NCBI GenBank assembly: GCA_013397455.1
Contig: VYZB01000079.1
Span: 688,248-752,247 of the forward strand
Direction of reading: 5' to 3'
DNA length: 64,000 nucleotides
From: Crotophaga sulcirostris
Lineage: Eukaryota; Chordata; Aves; Cuculiformes; Crotophagidae
The stretch's first letter is position 1; each line of letters opens with the position of its first letter. The notes beneath the pieces are model-generated. The model was given only the letters and a program-made list of their open reading frames with translations, did no database searches and was not told where the DNA came from. Shown piece after piece: positions 15,654 to 27,840 of the stretch. Both the position numbers and the translations under genes were made by a program.

Positions 15654-18600
15654 GTAAGCCAGGGTTGTCTTTTCCTAGGGGTCTCTGGGCCAAGGTGAAG
15701 ATAGGCAGAGCCTGTTAACTTGTCTGGAGACTGAATGTGAAACAAAGCCTGTGATCTGATTGCATTTGCATGGCTTCTTGCTTCCAGCAAGGAACAAAAT
15801 ATGTTTTAAAATGCACTCATGCGGTGCTCTGAGTTGATGTATCTGTTTTAGGTTTTTTATTGGCACATTTCTTCTGGCTTACATGGCATCATACTGTTCA
15901 CAGCATTTTCAAAATCATTACAGCACTTTACTCCCTCTGATTATGTGAATTATATTCACTGACTATATATCTTACAGAGTTATTTGGTCCATAGCTCACT
16001 TTTAATTCTCCAGAGAGGCCATGCAGGACATGTTAATCCTCTTCAGGATGTTTTAAAATCCACAAGAATGTCTTGTGACTAGAAGCACTCGCTTACCAAA
16101 ATAATTAAGGTAATACTACAAGAAAGTATCTCTAACTCTCCAGTGAGTGATCAGATGAAAACATGTCTTCGAGGCCAGGTTTATTCAGCTGTGGCTTCTG
16201 GCAGACACATGGAATGGGATGGAGGATGATCTAGTCATGGGAATAGAGTTTTACTTGGAGGAAAGCACTGGAAAATAGTTATTCCTGTTCAGATTTAGTG
16301 ACATAAGCTAGTATTAGCTACAGAACAAACCCCTGAATCACCTCTACAAAAGGAAACTGGTGAAAAGACTGCTGTCTGGAACAGAATGTGAAAACAGGGA
16401 GGGATGCCACAGGAACAAAGCACCTATGATGCACTTAGCAAGGTGCGTGCTTGTGCTCACTGTGTTCTGACTTAGAAAAGTTCAAAGGACTGCACTGCAT
16501 ATCTGTCTCTTCCAGCGTGCCTGCATCTTCCTTCAGCCTCTGTTGGTCTGACATCTTAATCTAGGAGTACAGTTGGGACTTGAGGCTTCATTAAGGAGGA
16601 ATCCCTTGGCCTTCATAATGCTGCAATCCTTCTCCATCTAATTGAATGTTAACACAAGTTGGACGCTGGATTTAGCAAAGTGATTACTTTTGCTGGTAAA
16701 TTGAGAATGAGTAATTGAGCACAGAGCCCTGGGTAGCAGGGCTGATGCCAAGTTACCCAACATCCACAGACTGCACCTTAGCTTCAGGGACTCTCTTGCC
16801 TTCCCTGGTAATTGCATTTGGCTGCACGGTGGTGTGCTGGTGCTCACTGGGAAGAGGGATGCTGGAGAACAGGGAGTCGGACATGCAGCTTTGGCCATGG
16901 GATGGACAGGGAAGGTGGGATGCACAGAGCCTGGATTTGGAGGTTTACACCCCAAATGGAGAACTATAGATCAGGTTCTGCAGACTTGTGGACTTTAGAT
17001 TCATCCACAGCATGAAGAGAACACTCAGTGAAGGGTTTGGGTGGGGGAGCTGTACTGGGTCTTGTGGGAACACGCCACCAGGTGGCTCTGAATTCCAAGG
17101 ATCCAGCCCATCTCCCTGGAAGGAAGTGGCGAAACCCCTGGCACCCAAGTGACAGCTCTGCACACGCATTGCCCTGCAGTCCTCAGCCCCCTGCACCCAG
17201 GCCAGACCTGCTGCCCACCCGCTGCAGGGACCTGCACCCAGGGAGCTTGTGCTGCTCTGGCAGGCAACGAACGCTCCCGACTGCTGTAAGATGTTGGCAA
17301 GCACGTTTCTGGGGCTCCCTCCAGAGCACTCTAACCTTTAAAAACACACAGAGGAAATGCTCAGCTAAGTGAAATAACAGGCCTTGGCATTTTCAAAGAA
17401 AGTGCTGGCGTTGTCTTTGGGTATTTCCAGTGCTCTTAGCTGTTGGGAGGTCAAGTCTCCCTTAATTATGTGTTTCTCCGTTACCTCTTCCTGTTCACAT
17501 GGCACAGCATGGGATGGAAGCTTATGGTGTTTCTTGGAAAGGCTGTGAGGATTTCTCTGAAATGTTGTTGGGGCAGCAGGAGGTGGGCAGGGAACTCAAG
17601 AGATTTATTTCACTGCGGATGGCACTGGCATCGCTGAGGAATGCTCTGTTTTGCAAAGTTTCTGTCCAGGCAACTCCTTGTGAGACCTTGGGATCTTATG
17701 ACATGGTAGTGTTGGATTTGCATCTCTGAAGAAAGACACCACAGTAAAAGGGGAGTCCTTGGGGCAGGCACAGTGAAACATATCTGATTTCATCCTAATG
17801 GTCTGTATTGATCGCCTATCGGTTGTGGTACAGATGAGCCTCCCCTTCTCTCAGGATACCAGAGTTTTTCCTCCTATTCCTTACTTTTCACATGCATGTC
17901 CATGAAGCAGTTTTCAATACCTGCACCAGCTGATGCTGAAGGCCTGGGAGGGCTCTGCTGGCTGCAGGAACTGGCTGTCAGCTTTCGAGATCAGGGCTAG
18001 CTCTTTCTCGTTTACTTCTACTGACCACACTGGAGCTGGTGAGCACCACCAGGTACCCTCAGCACCATCACCCTTGCTGAAGGGAGGATGTTTCATCAGG
18101 CTGCTCTGGATGCAGTTTCTTTGGCTGTCTTTCTGTATCCTAACATTTTTTTCGTACTGTCCATTATATACTAAAGACAGTTGCTTTTCTTTTTTTCCCC
18201 AATAGAAATCAAGCTTCCAAATCCTTCAAAACAAATGGGGTTGGGCACGCTGAGGGAGGCTTGCCAGCATCTTCTCTCTACCCATTGAAGGACTTGCTGT
18301 ATTTAAAAGTGGTTGCTTCAACAGCACAATTCCTCTTAGGTTCAATGTGGAAATAGGAGCAGTTAACTAAAATTGGAGTTGCCTTGGTTTAGGATCTGCT
18401 TCTGTGGGAATGTGTAGTCCCAGGTCTGTTGATCCCAGAAGTCGGGGAGCAAAGGAGAAGTGGAGCACCTTATGACAAGATCCTGAGAAACTGATTTTGT
18501 TGAAGCAAGAAGAAATGGGAACAAGAACCCCCTGTGCACAACTGAAATGGAAGCAATATGCAATCCAGATGGCCTCAGGTTTGGGAGGCTCTCCTGCCTC

Positions 18601-18665
18601 AAGGTTTTTCTGACCAGGTATTACCCTCTCTTCCACCACTCCCTGCTCCTTCTTGCATTTTCTAG
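15654..18665 (+). other. GRIP2: GRIP2 linker intron (phase 1)
   Basis: A 3.0-kb GT-AG intron. No transposable element, RNA gene or exon is recognised. Confidence 0.8.
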
Positions 18666-18819
18666 GTACATACATACCTCAGGCTGCAGGCATAGCCCTC
18701 CATCCACACGAGTGGAGACACAGCAGGCAGAAGAGCAGCACCCCTCCGGGGGACCCCAGGAAAAACTACCCCTACATGGATGGAAGCTTCAGTGAAGACG
18801 ACTGGGACAAACCCAGCAG
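18666..18819 (+). CDS. GRIP2: GRIP2 exon, basic/proline linker segment
   Basis: A 154-bp exon with acceptor TGCATTTTCTAG and donor GCAG/GTACGG. It encodes a Gly/Ala-containing start, HEWRHSRQKSSTPPGDPRKN, YPYMDGSFSEDDWDKPS and part of Arg. The WR-x-x-x-KKR basic/proline segment and the terminal DDWD motif align with GRIP1 (DWRSPKKR and NDDWDRS, recalled). It is probably intrinsically disordered. The frame is fixed by both neighbours (phase 1 in, phase 2 out). Confidence 0.92.
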
Positions 18820-19299
18820 GTACGGAGGGGTGGGAGGAGGCAGGGAGTCACATCTGCGAATGTGGATGTTGCTGCGCAGGGACAAGGGGGTATGGGAATG
18901 TCATGGAGTGGCCAACGATGTCCCCATCTTCGTGTCAGACAACCATAGGGAGGGGTGCTGGAGTGGTGATCTGTGCTGTTGAACCACTTCCACATTGCCA
19001 GCTCACCCTGGGTGTTGCTCTGTGGTCCTATGCCATGGCCAGGTAGTGTTTGTGTCTGGAGTCAGGGCGGTCTCAGGTGCATGGAACACAGTTTCTTATC
19101 ACATCTTATACTCCTCCCAGGTAAAGACTGTGATATTTTCATAGTTTAGGTGTAATAAATAGGTATGGTTAGGGCTTTCTCCACATGTACTGGCCAGACT
19201 TTTTAGAGTGAGCATGCAGCTTCACAGCAGCTCAATGCCACGAAGCCAAAAAGACTAACCAAAACTCTCGGAGAACCAGTGTGAAGTAAGGAGGTTGTA

Positions 19300-19612
19300 G
19301 TCAGGCAGGGATTGGTCTCTTCTCTCAGGTGACCAGTGACAGAACATGAGGACATGGTCTCAAGCTTCCTCAGGGGAGGTTTAGGCTTGATATTAGGAAG
19401 AAATTATTCACTGAAAGGGTGATTGGCCTTTGGAATGTGCTACCTGGGGAGGTGGTGTTGTCGCTGTGAAGGTGTTAAAGAGGAGATTGGATGAGGCACT
19501 CAGTGCCATGGTTTAGAAGATGAATTGGTGTTAGTATTGGGTTATAGGTTGGACTCGATGATCTCAAAGGTTCTTTCCAGCCTTGTAATACTGTGACACT
19601 GTGATACTGTGA
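19300..19612 (+). mobile_element. CR1 LINE fragment, 5'-truncated 3' end
   Basis: About 310 bp that match the consensus 3' tail of chicken repeat 1 (CR1) elements as I remember it, in sense orientation. It runs from a GGTCTCTTCTCTCAGG-type block, through GGCTTGATATTAGGAAG, TTCACTGAAAGGGT and TACCTGGGGAGGTGG, to GGTTGGACTCGATGATCTCA with TTCTTTCCAGCC. It ends in degenerate short direct repeats (ACTGTGA units) in place of a poly(A) tail, as CR1 does. No reverse transcriptase sequence is present, so it is a dead, strongly 5'-truncated copy. The left boundary is approximate. It is strong evidence for a bird or other sauropsid genome. Confidence 0.92.
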
Positions 19613-19955
19613 AGTAGCATGTCCAAGTTAAAATCTCCCAGAGCTGCGGCTGGAAGTCTTTCTCCGTCACACTTTGACCCTTCCAACACCACAAACAAAA
19701 CCACAGGGGGTGTGCATGGCTGAGCTAATGCCCTGACTCAGCCAGCGTGGGAGAAATCCTGCAATGCCTTCTGAGCCTGTGGAGGAGGCTGTAGCCGCCT
19801 CTCACTTTGGTTGAAAATCCGTCTGGATCTGCCCTGGCCAGATGCTGTTCCTTGCTGAACCACGCATGGTGGAAAAGCCTTGTTGCTTCATAACCAACCC
19901 TCCCCTCGACATCCTCCAGAGTCCCCATAGTTGTGTGTCGTGTTGTTACTGTCGG

Positions 19956-19989
19956 TTCTTTTTTTTTTTTTTTTTTTCCTTATTTTTTT
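19956..19989. repeat. T-rich tract
   Basis: An uninterrupted T run of about 19 bases, then CC and another T run. Intronic low complexity. Confidence 0.9.
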
Positions 19990-21460
19990 CCTTAACTTTT
20001 GTTTGTCCAAACAAAACCCTTAGAACATCTCATGGCCATTTCCACCTATTTAAAGATGATCAAACTGGCAGGAAGGCTGGCAGCGGCAGAGACTTTGTTC
20101 TTGTTTTGCCTCTCAGCGAGAGCCGGCTAGCAGAGGTCGTTGATCCCTTGTGGCCCTCCCAGCAAGGCTGCCGACAGCTGAAGTTAGCAAATCTGAGCAC
20201 TTGAAACCCTGTGTGTCCCTAATGAGGGCTTCAAGCCCTAATGTCAAAGTGCAAGTGAAACGGTTCATGCTGTTGAACCTTTTTATTAGGAAGAAAAACA
20301 AAACATCTCTAGCCCTGGCTGCCTTTAGCCTGAAAAAAACCTGCTAACCTGGATGAAACTGATTCATCCATGTCTTGGATGTGTTTGTTATATTACTGAT
20401 CTGAGATGCAAGAAATTGGTAACTGGAAGGGACATTTGCCTCCTTGGGAGCCTGGGAGCAGAGGAAGGAAATGAGTAAGGGGAAAGAATAAAAAATTCCT
20501 GGTGGAGGGAAATTTTGGTTTGTTGTTATAAAGTCTTGCTGGGTGTTTTTTTGACCTTTCTGCCTGGTGTAAAGGCTGCTGTCCTTTAAAAGCTGATGAA
20601 AGGTAGGAGGTTAATTTAAAAACATAATAAGACATGTCAGATACTACTCTCTCCAAGCAGGCCATGATCCCACAAGAAGCAAAAAGTGTGTGCGTAAGTT
20701 TATGCCTGCTACAGTCTCCCATTTAAACTGGTGGATGGAAAGCACATTGTGTACTAAAGATTTTGCAGCTAATAGGGATCTGAAAAAAATCTCTTTTAAT
20801 AGCTCAAGGGGTTATTTAATAAAGGCCAGTCTCTCTTTGACTTGTACTCAAGTAAAATGTTTTGGATTTGCTAAGTGGCTCTGGTGGATGAGCATCCCTT
20901 CCCATCTGCAACGCTGATCACCATTAAGCCATGAGAGATGCTGCCAGATGTTGCAGAGGTGGAGTCTCATCCATGCAGCTCCTAATAAGATATGTGGAAG
21001 ATGTATTGGGGCTGCTCTAATGTCACTGTCGTCTTGGGGTCTCTATTGATGACACATTAGTGTCTTTATTGTGACCATGATTTAACATCGTGGAGAGCTT
21101 CCTTCAAGAGGCGCCCCTTAAACTGAGTGCTCATAGTCTGAGTTTTGCATCGAGCCTGGTGTTCAATAAGCAGTGTCTGGTGTCACCTATTTCTCTGGCT
21201 TGTTCAGAGGATTTCAGCATATTTAATTGCTATTTGCTTTAGAAGTCTAAGTATTAAACCTGATTTGTTGTCAGAGATAAGAGATTCTGAAACTGTCAAG
21301 GTGGGAAATTTCAGAACCCCCAGCAAGATACACACATGGTGTTCACATTAACATGTGTTTGTACCAGCTTGAGAGAGGTTCTTTCTAACCTTGCTCTCTG
21401 TTGTATAGAGAACTGGTGGCAAGCTTTACATTGCTGTAAGTGCCATGACTGTGATATTAC

Positions 21461-21483
21461 AAAAAAAAAGAAAAAAAAAAAAA
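21461..21483. repeat. A-rich tract
   Basis: A run of A with a single interrupting G, followed by GAGAGA. It lies in a GRIP2 intron, and no retroposon body is seen upstream of it. Confidence 0.9.
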
Positions 21484-22125
21484 GAGAGACCTTGTGAAAG
21501 TAACAGCTCAGTTCCTGGGCCATCCCAAAGCAAATGAAACTCTGTTTGTATGGGTTATACATGACACTGTCAATATTGCTGATTGTAGTGTGCCTTTACT
21601 TGTCCAGCCCAGGGCAATCATTTTTATATACATCTTTGCATTATTTACTCTCATAGAGACCTAATGTATTTATCATTTTCTCACCATGTCTGTTACCCTC
21701 TGTGTTTTTCTCTCTCTTCTCAGGTGTTCTGTGTCTCAGATCTGAGCTCTATCCCATCAGCCTTTGTACTAACAGTCTCTGAGGCTCCTGGTTTACCCAT
21801 AACGCATCCTTTTTTCTTTCACTTCTCTATTTCACCAAAACGTCTTCCTAAACCTACAATCTTCCTACAGGCACTTTTTAATTTACCCTTTGAACTTTGA
21901 CATTACTACACCAACTTAATTCTTCCTTTGAAGGACGCTTGCCCCGTTAGTAAATGCATGGAGGTCTCGTATTCGGACTCTTGTTTGAAAGTTCATATTG
22001 TTTGCTTTTGTATATGAAGACTCTTCAAGTCTCTGCTTTTACTGGTGAGACACTTGCTGTAGCCTTGCGACTTTCATCCCGCTGCAGAAGAGTGCTGACA
22101 ATGTTTGGTTCCTACGTTACAACAG

Positions 22126-22246
22126 ATACCCCAACCGCCAAAATGGCCTTGAGACCACTCATGAGGATAGTTTTTGGCGTGTTTTTGGAGAAGCTTTGGA
22201 GGATTTGGAAACATGTGGCCAGTCTGAACTTTTGAGGGAGATTGAG
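22126..22246 (+). CDS. GRIP2: GRIP2 exon, conserved [12 protein letters not shown] linker helix
   Basis: A 121-bp exon found from the protein frame; the longest open frame across it is in another, wrong phase. The acceptor is TTACAACAG and the donor GAG/GTAACT. Its first base completes Arg, then it reads [32 protein letters not shown] and SELLREIE. It aligns closely with the GRIP1 segment [20 protein letters not shown] (recalled). This acidic, probably helical block is the best conserved part of the linker apart from IPSVDS. It ends in phase 0. Confidence 0.95.
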
Positions 22247-25200
22247 GTAACTCACTTTCTGAATTTACTGCTGATCTGACTCTTTTGCCTTTGCTGTCAA
22301 TGTTCGACTTTCCCTGGATATGTTAATTGCCTTTTGTATCCGTGTGCTGCCAGTGGTGTGAAGAAGGATTTGAGTTTAATCCATGTCAGTGTTTGTGCTA
22401 ATGGATAACTGTGTCTCATTAGACAGTTGCTTGCGTGCACTTTTTCTCTGAGCCAATGACTTACCCACCAGAAACTCCACACTTTTTTTGCAAACTATTG
22501 CTGGCCAACAGTCTTCACATGACTGTTGGCAAACCTTCCCTATCAAACCGTAAACCCTCTGCTTGGAAACATATTGTCTGTCCAAAGCTCTTGAAGGCCA
22601 AACAAAAGGAGACCCCAAAAACCCCATTGGGGCTGAACCTTTGGCTTACTTCAAATATAGAGAGGCCCAACATATATCTCGTATTCAGCTGTCACTCTGC
22701 CGGAAGCTTTCAGTGAAATAGGTAACTGGAAACTTTTCAGCCAGCCTTCCCCATGGAAAAATCTGAGAAAGTAATTGCTTCCTGCAGAAATAAAGGTGTT
22801 TCCTCTCTTCACAAACCACTTTCTCTTTTCTTTATCCAAAATGCTTTGGAGGTCGTGTTATTGTGTCCGGTTGTAGGATGAGGAGCCTGGATTTCTAAGC
22901 TGTGGGATGCAAATAAAGGCCTCCCTTGAGACTGTCAAGCAGCAGGAAGCAAACGTGCCCAGCAGGATGAGATCCGTGCTGCTCCCTTCTCCAATTCATC
23001 TCCCATGGCCCAGGAGAAGGAACTGGGACTGCACAAGCTCATCTCTCCCCCTGCTTTCTGGGTGAAGAGGACTAGGGAGAGCTCACTGGGTCATGCCCTT
23101 CACCAGCAGTGGGACTGTTTTTATGCACACTTGCATGTTGCATTGGCTTCAGAGAAAAAAGGCAATTTCTGAATAATTGGAGGTGGAAAAGGAAAGTCCT
23201 GTTTTGGTCTATACGGTGACAAGGGACTTACCAATTGTTCTTTCCTCCTTGATCCTTAGCAACTGTAAGTGGGGGAGGAAATCTCAATTAAATTTATTGT
23301 GCTGAAGCACAAAATGGTGTATTTATTATCTTAACTGATTAAGAAAATGCTGACTTAAACAAAACCCCACACACAAAGCCCCAACCTCCCAGTCCCCTCA
23401 AACTATAACTTCTTCCCTTGATCACTTATTTCCTGGAGTTGAATGTATTTAGAAATTAGTTTAAGCTACCATTATCAACCTTTCTGAACTGTTGTTGACT
23501 GCTTAAGAAAAAGTGCTTTTCTGCATAATGGCATCTAGAAGGGATTTGTTGGACTACTGTGAAATGCCAGGATAGAGAAAAAACTTTTCTGCCCAATCCT
23601 TTTCCTTTTCTAGGGATTTGTAGTGCATAGATGTGTGGGCTTTTGATTCCTGCTGTTTTAAGGCTTTGGAGCTTTAACAGTTGTAGCAATGCTTTTAAAA
23701 ATGTAAATGAATTTTATGAAAAGCTGAGCACCTCTAGGGTTTTTGTGTATTTAGCACATTTTTAGAATATTTTGGAAAGTTCTGAGGACAAAAGGAAAGT
23801 GCTGTGTTTTTAGCAGAAATCTGATGTGTTTTAACTTCCCTTTTATCGAATCCAAAGTACCACTGATCTGTTCCTCCTGGTCCACATCCCCATCCTTCCT
23901 GAGGGGAGGTGAGGGGTGTGTGATGTGCAAAACTCACTAGGGCTTTTACTATATTACAGGTTTCTAAGCCCCAGCTCTTGGTCTCCTGTCCTTTTTATGA
24001 CACTCACAGATTTATTTATTTATCTATCTATTTGTTTATTTATTTAAAAACGGACCCTTCATGCTCCACATTTGAAAAAGAATAAAATCATGTAAAATGA
24101 CCCAACCTGGAAACAGGTTCACACACAGTAGCAATCCACTCCCAGACTGTTTTGTACAGGTAGAAATGGGCTTCTTCCAGTAGATGTAGTGGAGCATGTA
24201 TCCCCGCTTTACTCAGAGGAAATGGGGAGAAAATAACGTGGGGCAGTCATAGGCTGGAGAAGTCCAGAACTGCCTTTTCTGCTGCTTGCTCTTAACTCAA
24301 ACCACCTACCAAATTGCTTATGATGCTGAAAGGAGTGGTTAAATACCCTGAAGCCTCAGAAGGAGTTGGATGTTGTTGGGTGCTGGCCAGTTACGGTATT
24401 TGCAGCACATAAGGGAGGACAGCAGCACAACGTGCACAGACCTTTCTGTTGTTCTTGCTGCCTCTGCAATACCCTTGTTGATGTGGCATGGCACGGCGTC
24501 CTGGGGGATGTTGAGGCTGCCTAAGGTCAGTGAACAAACATAGCCCGGTTGGCTGTGCCACTGTTTGCTAATCAGCGTTTCAAGTTTGTGGTAAGTCAGC
24601 GTCCTTCCGGCATGTAGCAGGTATTTGAGTTTTGTCCAAAATCGAGCTGATTAAGTCATTTTTGTGTGAAGACCTGAGAAGTGCAAAGCTAAAAGGCTTT
24701 CTGTATTTTATCCATTTGGGATAATGTGGGTAGCACTGCTATTTTCATAATGCCACCAGAATTCGCTTTGTTTGTCTTTGTTCCAGCGAGGAGCAAAGAG
24801 CTGGAGGGCCTTCATTAGAGATTTAGGCAGATGATATTTCCCCTGTGCACAGGAGCTATTGCTCTTTGACATGCCATGTTTAACATTGCAGACTTTTGCT
24901 GTCTGCTCCCTGCCTTTCCTTTTCTTTCTTTTACTTTTTGGCATTTAATGGAACTGCAGACCCTTGGAGCCGGAACTTTGGAATGACAGTTTTCATTACA
25001 CCATTTAAATGGACTCTGTGACCTGGAGCCAGTTGAGGTTCCACAGACTGGATTCTTGACTCCTTTGTTAGCTTTGATCAATGTAATCTCATTAGTGAAA
25101 AGCATTGCCAAATGGAGTAGAATCTACTTAGGGGCATCTTTTAATGGATGCTATCAAGGATGATCAGGTTTAAATACTACTTAATTTCATATTTTTAACT

Positions 25201-25747
25201 CAGTTTTGCTCAGTGACAGTTCCAATTTACTGACAGATAAAACCCTAATTCCTCTGCTGAATTAGCCTCAATGGAGTCCAAGGTATGGACTTCCCTGGGC
25301 CCTTGCTAGCACTTTGCAAAGGTGATGATGAGATGAGCTGCAGCCTGCAGCAGTAGGAGTGCCAGACAGACATTGGCTCCTCTGGAAGCCCCCTGAGACC
25401 AGGATGTCCATCCTTCTGGAAGATTCCTGCACAAGATGAGGCCTACTTAGCCCTGCTTGTGTAGAAGGAGGTCATCAGAAAATAAGGAGGTGCTTCACGA
25501 GTGTGTCCCTCTGAGACTAAGTTTCACTCTGGGATGGAGAGCACACAGCAGGCCAGTGATAGACCTGGCAATTTGCTCCTGAGGTCTGAAAGTGACTTTT
25601 ATAACTAACTGGAAGAGCTTCTTGGTACTTCTTTTCTGATTAATGAAAACAGTGGTGCCCCCTTGTTGTTGTCTGTGTCACTTTTGTTGCTGCATGGTCC
25701 ATCTCACTGCTGGCTCATCAGAGTGACTTTGTGCCCTCACCCTGCAG
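22247..25747 (+). other. GRIP2: GRIP2 linker intron (phase 0)
   Basis: A 3.5-kb GT-AG intron. It contains a TTTA/TCTA-type simple repeat at 24010-24046. Nothing else is recognised. Confidence 0.8.
24010..24046. repeat. tetranucleotide repeat, TTTA with TCTA variants
   Basis: Imperfect TTTA units interrupted by CTAT and TTG. A short intronic microsatellite, probably length-variable. Confidence 0.9.
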
Positions 25748-25984
25748 GCATCCATCATGACAGGGAGTGTGCACAACCTGGGCCTGGAAGGCAGCAAGTT
25801 GCTCCTGGACTCTGTCAACCCATCAGGACCGAGCCCGTTGAGGAAAGCAAACTCCAGCTGTGATGACAGACAGACCGAGGGCAGTAGCTCACCTGCCAAG
25901 AAGAATGAGAGGAACCTGGACATGAAGAAGATTGAGAAGGAGATGCAGGAAATCATGTCACCTACCCCTCTCGAGTTTCACAAG
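25748..25984 (+). CDS. GRIP2: GRIP2 exon, end of linker leading into PDZ7
   Basis: A 237-bp exon (79 codons, phase 0 at both ends) with acceptor CACCCTGCAG. The donor AAG/GTTTGT is the weakest GT donor in this gene part. It begins ASIMTGSVHNLGLEG (GRIP1: ATIMSGSTMSLN, recalled). It continues through a Ser/Pro-rich region to the lysine/glutamate-rich helix MKKIEKEMQEIMSPTPLEFH and Lys, matching MKQEIKEIMSPTPVELHK in GRIP1. The last residues start the first strand of PDZ7. Read-through past the donor would meet a stop at once (TAG at 26003). Confidence 0.95.
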
Positions 25985-27693
25985 GTTTGTGTTGCCAGGA
26001 GTTAGCCTACCCATGGCACTGCGGTATCTCAGTGGTTAAACCTGTAGAAACTTTGCAACCTTGTAGAAGGTCTCCCTTGTTCAGAGAGACCTCCAGGAAA
26101 TGTTCTTTGTTAAAACTGGCCCCCACCGAGGTCTGCAGCAGAGGTTTCCAGAGGATCAGTTGAAGGCAAAGGATATTCTTCACAAGAGTAATGTGATTTA
26201 GCTGCCATGCTCCAGACAGGGTTCAAACCTGTGCTTTTCTGTTTCTCTTTATTATATGAGATTTACAGGTCCTTGTGTTCTGGAATTCATTAATTTGTGC
26301 TACAGGCACAAGCAGGAGAGCTCAAAGTATGGCCCCATGGAGACCCATCAACTCTCTTCCAGTGGCACACTCCATTCAGTAGGCCACTTTTCATATAAAA
26401 AATAGCTTACAATAACTTAAAAATAACTTATTTTCCCTCCTCTTCCACTCCACCCCCAGCCTTCCCTGAAAGGGTGCAAATGGTAGGACTTCAGCAATGA
26501 GATACTTGTTTGAATTCAGTACCCAGCTGAACACAGCCAGTTTAAGCATGGTGCAAGGTAATTAGAAAAAGTAATTAACTCTAGAAGCTGCTGATGCAGA
26601 GTGCAAGCAGGGAAGGGAGCTGGAGAGTTTTCAAAAAACTTGATTGCCTTTTTCTTTCCTAGTGTGACTGTAGAACGAAACCTGCAGTTATGGTAACTGG
26701 AAAAAACAACTTTTTCATGTTTGATCTGCTCTTGTCCTTCAGGGCATGGCAAATGTATCTTTAAGTAAAACTCCTTCATACCTGAAGGAGGAGAGCTGTG
26801 TAATTAGACATGTTATAGGATGACTCTTCATTCTGCTGGAGCATTTGATATTGGCTGTGTTTGGAGATGAGGTTGAGGCCAGGTGGGCTGCTCCTGTGCA
26901 TCATCCTGGGCACTGAGGCACATCCAGCCAAGAGCACAGTGGTGAAATAGGAGCCTCATAGTAGAGATGCACTCCTAGCTCATGGGAGGCAGAGGGTGGT
27001 GTTGGGGAATCAGTTGGCTCTGGCTTCCAGAGTTACCCTGTGGCAAGATACACTTCCAGCACTGCACTCTTCCTTTAGATGAGGCTAAAGCATGATGTGT
27101 GCGAGGGAAGGGCAATGAGGCATTTTTTGTCCTCACTACAGGAGCACTTATCGATATGAATTTTCTGAAAAGAACTTGTGAGCAATATAGGGAAGTTTAG
27201 ATGTTCCTGCTGAGTGATGTAATAAAAATGAGCTGTCTTCACATTTGACACACTACATTGAAAATTCCCTGTGAACGTGTTGCTTTTTTGTGCGCTGGTC
27301 TGGCATCTACAGAGAACGCACAGTGTAACTGGGCCAGGGGAGGCGATGCTTCATTAATAACACTTGTTTTCTTGCTCTTTGGGAGAAATATAGCAGCTGT
27401 CTGTATTACACTGCTTATGTTTCCTTCCACATTCAAGAGAGAGGGACTGTCGTGTGGTTGGTTATGTGCCAGTCACCAAAGCTCTTCTCCATGGAGTCTA
27501 CCTAAGACAGTGTCTGGTAAATAAGGCTCTATCTGTATTAGCTGCCTGGGCTAAGAAAAAACTGCCCAGGAAACCCAGAGCAGAATTGCTGTAGGTCCAC
27601 ACACATTACCTATGTTATTCTCCTGCTATCCCTGTACATCTCCTTGTTCCTCTGTTGCATTTAAACGTGTGTTTTCTATTTCTGCCCCTCCAG
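25985..27693 (+). other. GRIP2: GRIP2 intron at the PDZ7 boundary (phase 0)
   Basis: A 1.7-kb GT-AG intron. No repeat, RNA gene or exon is recognised. Confidence 0.8.
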
Positions 27694-27840
27694 ATGACGC
27701 TCCACAAAGACCCAGACAGTGAAGACTTTGGATTCAGTGTGTCAGATGGCCTGTTAGAAAAAGGTGTCTATGTAAATATGGTCCGTCCGGATGGGCCAGC
27801 AGATCAGTGTGGCCTCAAGCCATATGACAGAGTGCTTCAG
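27694..27840 (+). CDS. GRIP2: GRIP2 exon, N-terminal two thirds of PDZ7
   Basis: A 147-bp exon, phase 0 at both ends, with acceptor TGCCCCTCCAG and donor CAG/GTAATA. It encodes [38 protein letters not shown] and [15 protein letters not shown] is the carboxylate-binding loop of PDZ7. In GRIP1, PDZ7 binds GRASP-1 and is reported to have a closed, atypical peptide groove; that is family knowledge, not shown here. The intron falls at YDRVLQ/VN, a different place from the introns in PDZ5 and PDZ6. Confidence 0.96.

Larger units (their letters stand above)
18820..22125 (+). other. GRIP2: GRIP2 linker intron (phase 2), carries the CR1 copy
   Basis: A 3.3-kb GT-AG intron. It contains the one clear CR1 tail of the window, a T-rich tract near 19956-19989 and an A tract near 21461-21483. 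No other exon is recognised. Confidence 0.85.

Noticed and set aside
22126..22235. Longest open frame over the GRIP2 linker exon
   Set aside because: It reads the exon in the wrong phase. Only the phase that completes the AGA codon from the previous exon gives the conserved GRIP linker and a phase-0 exit.
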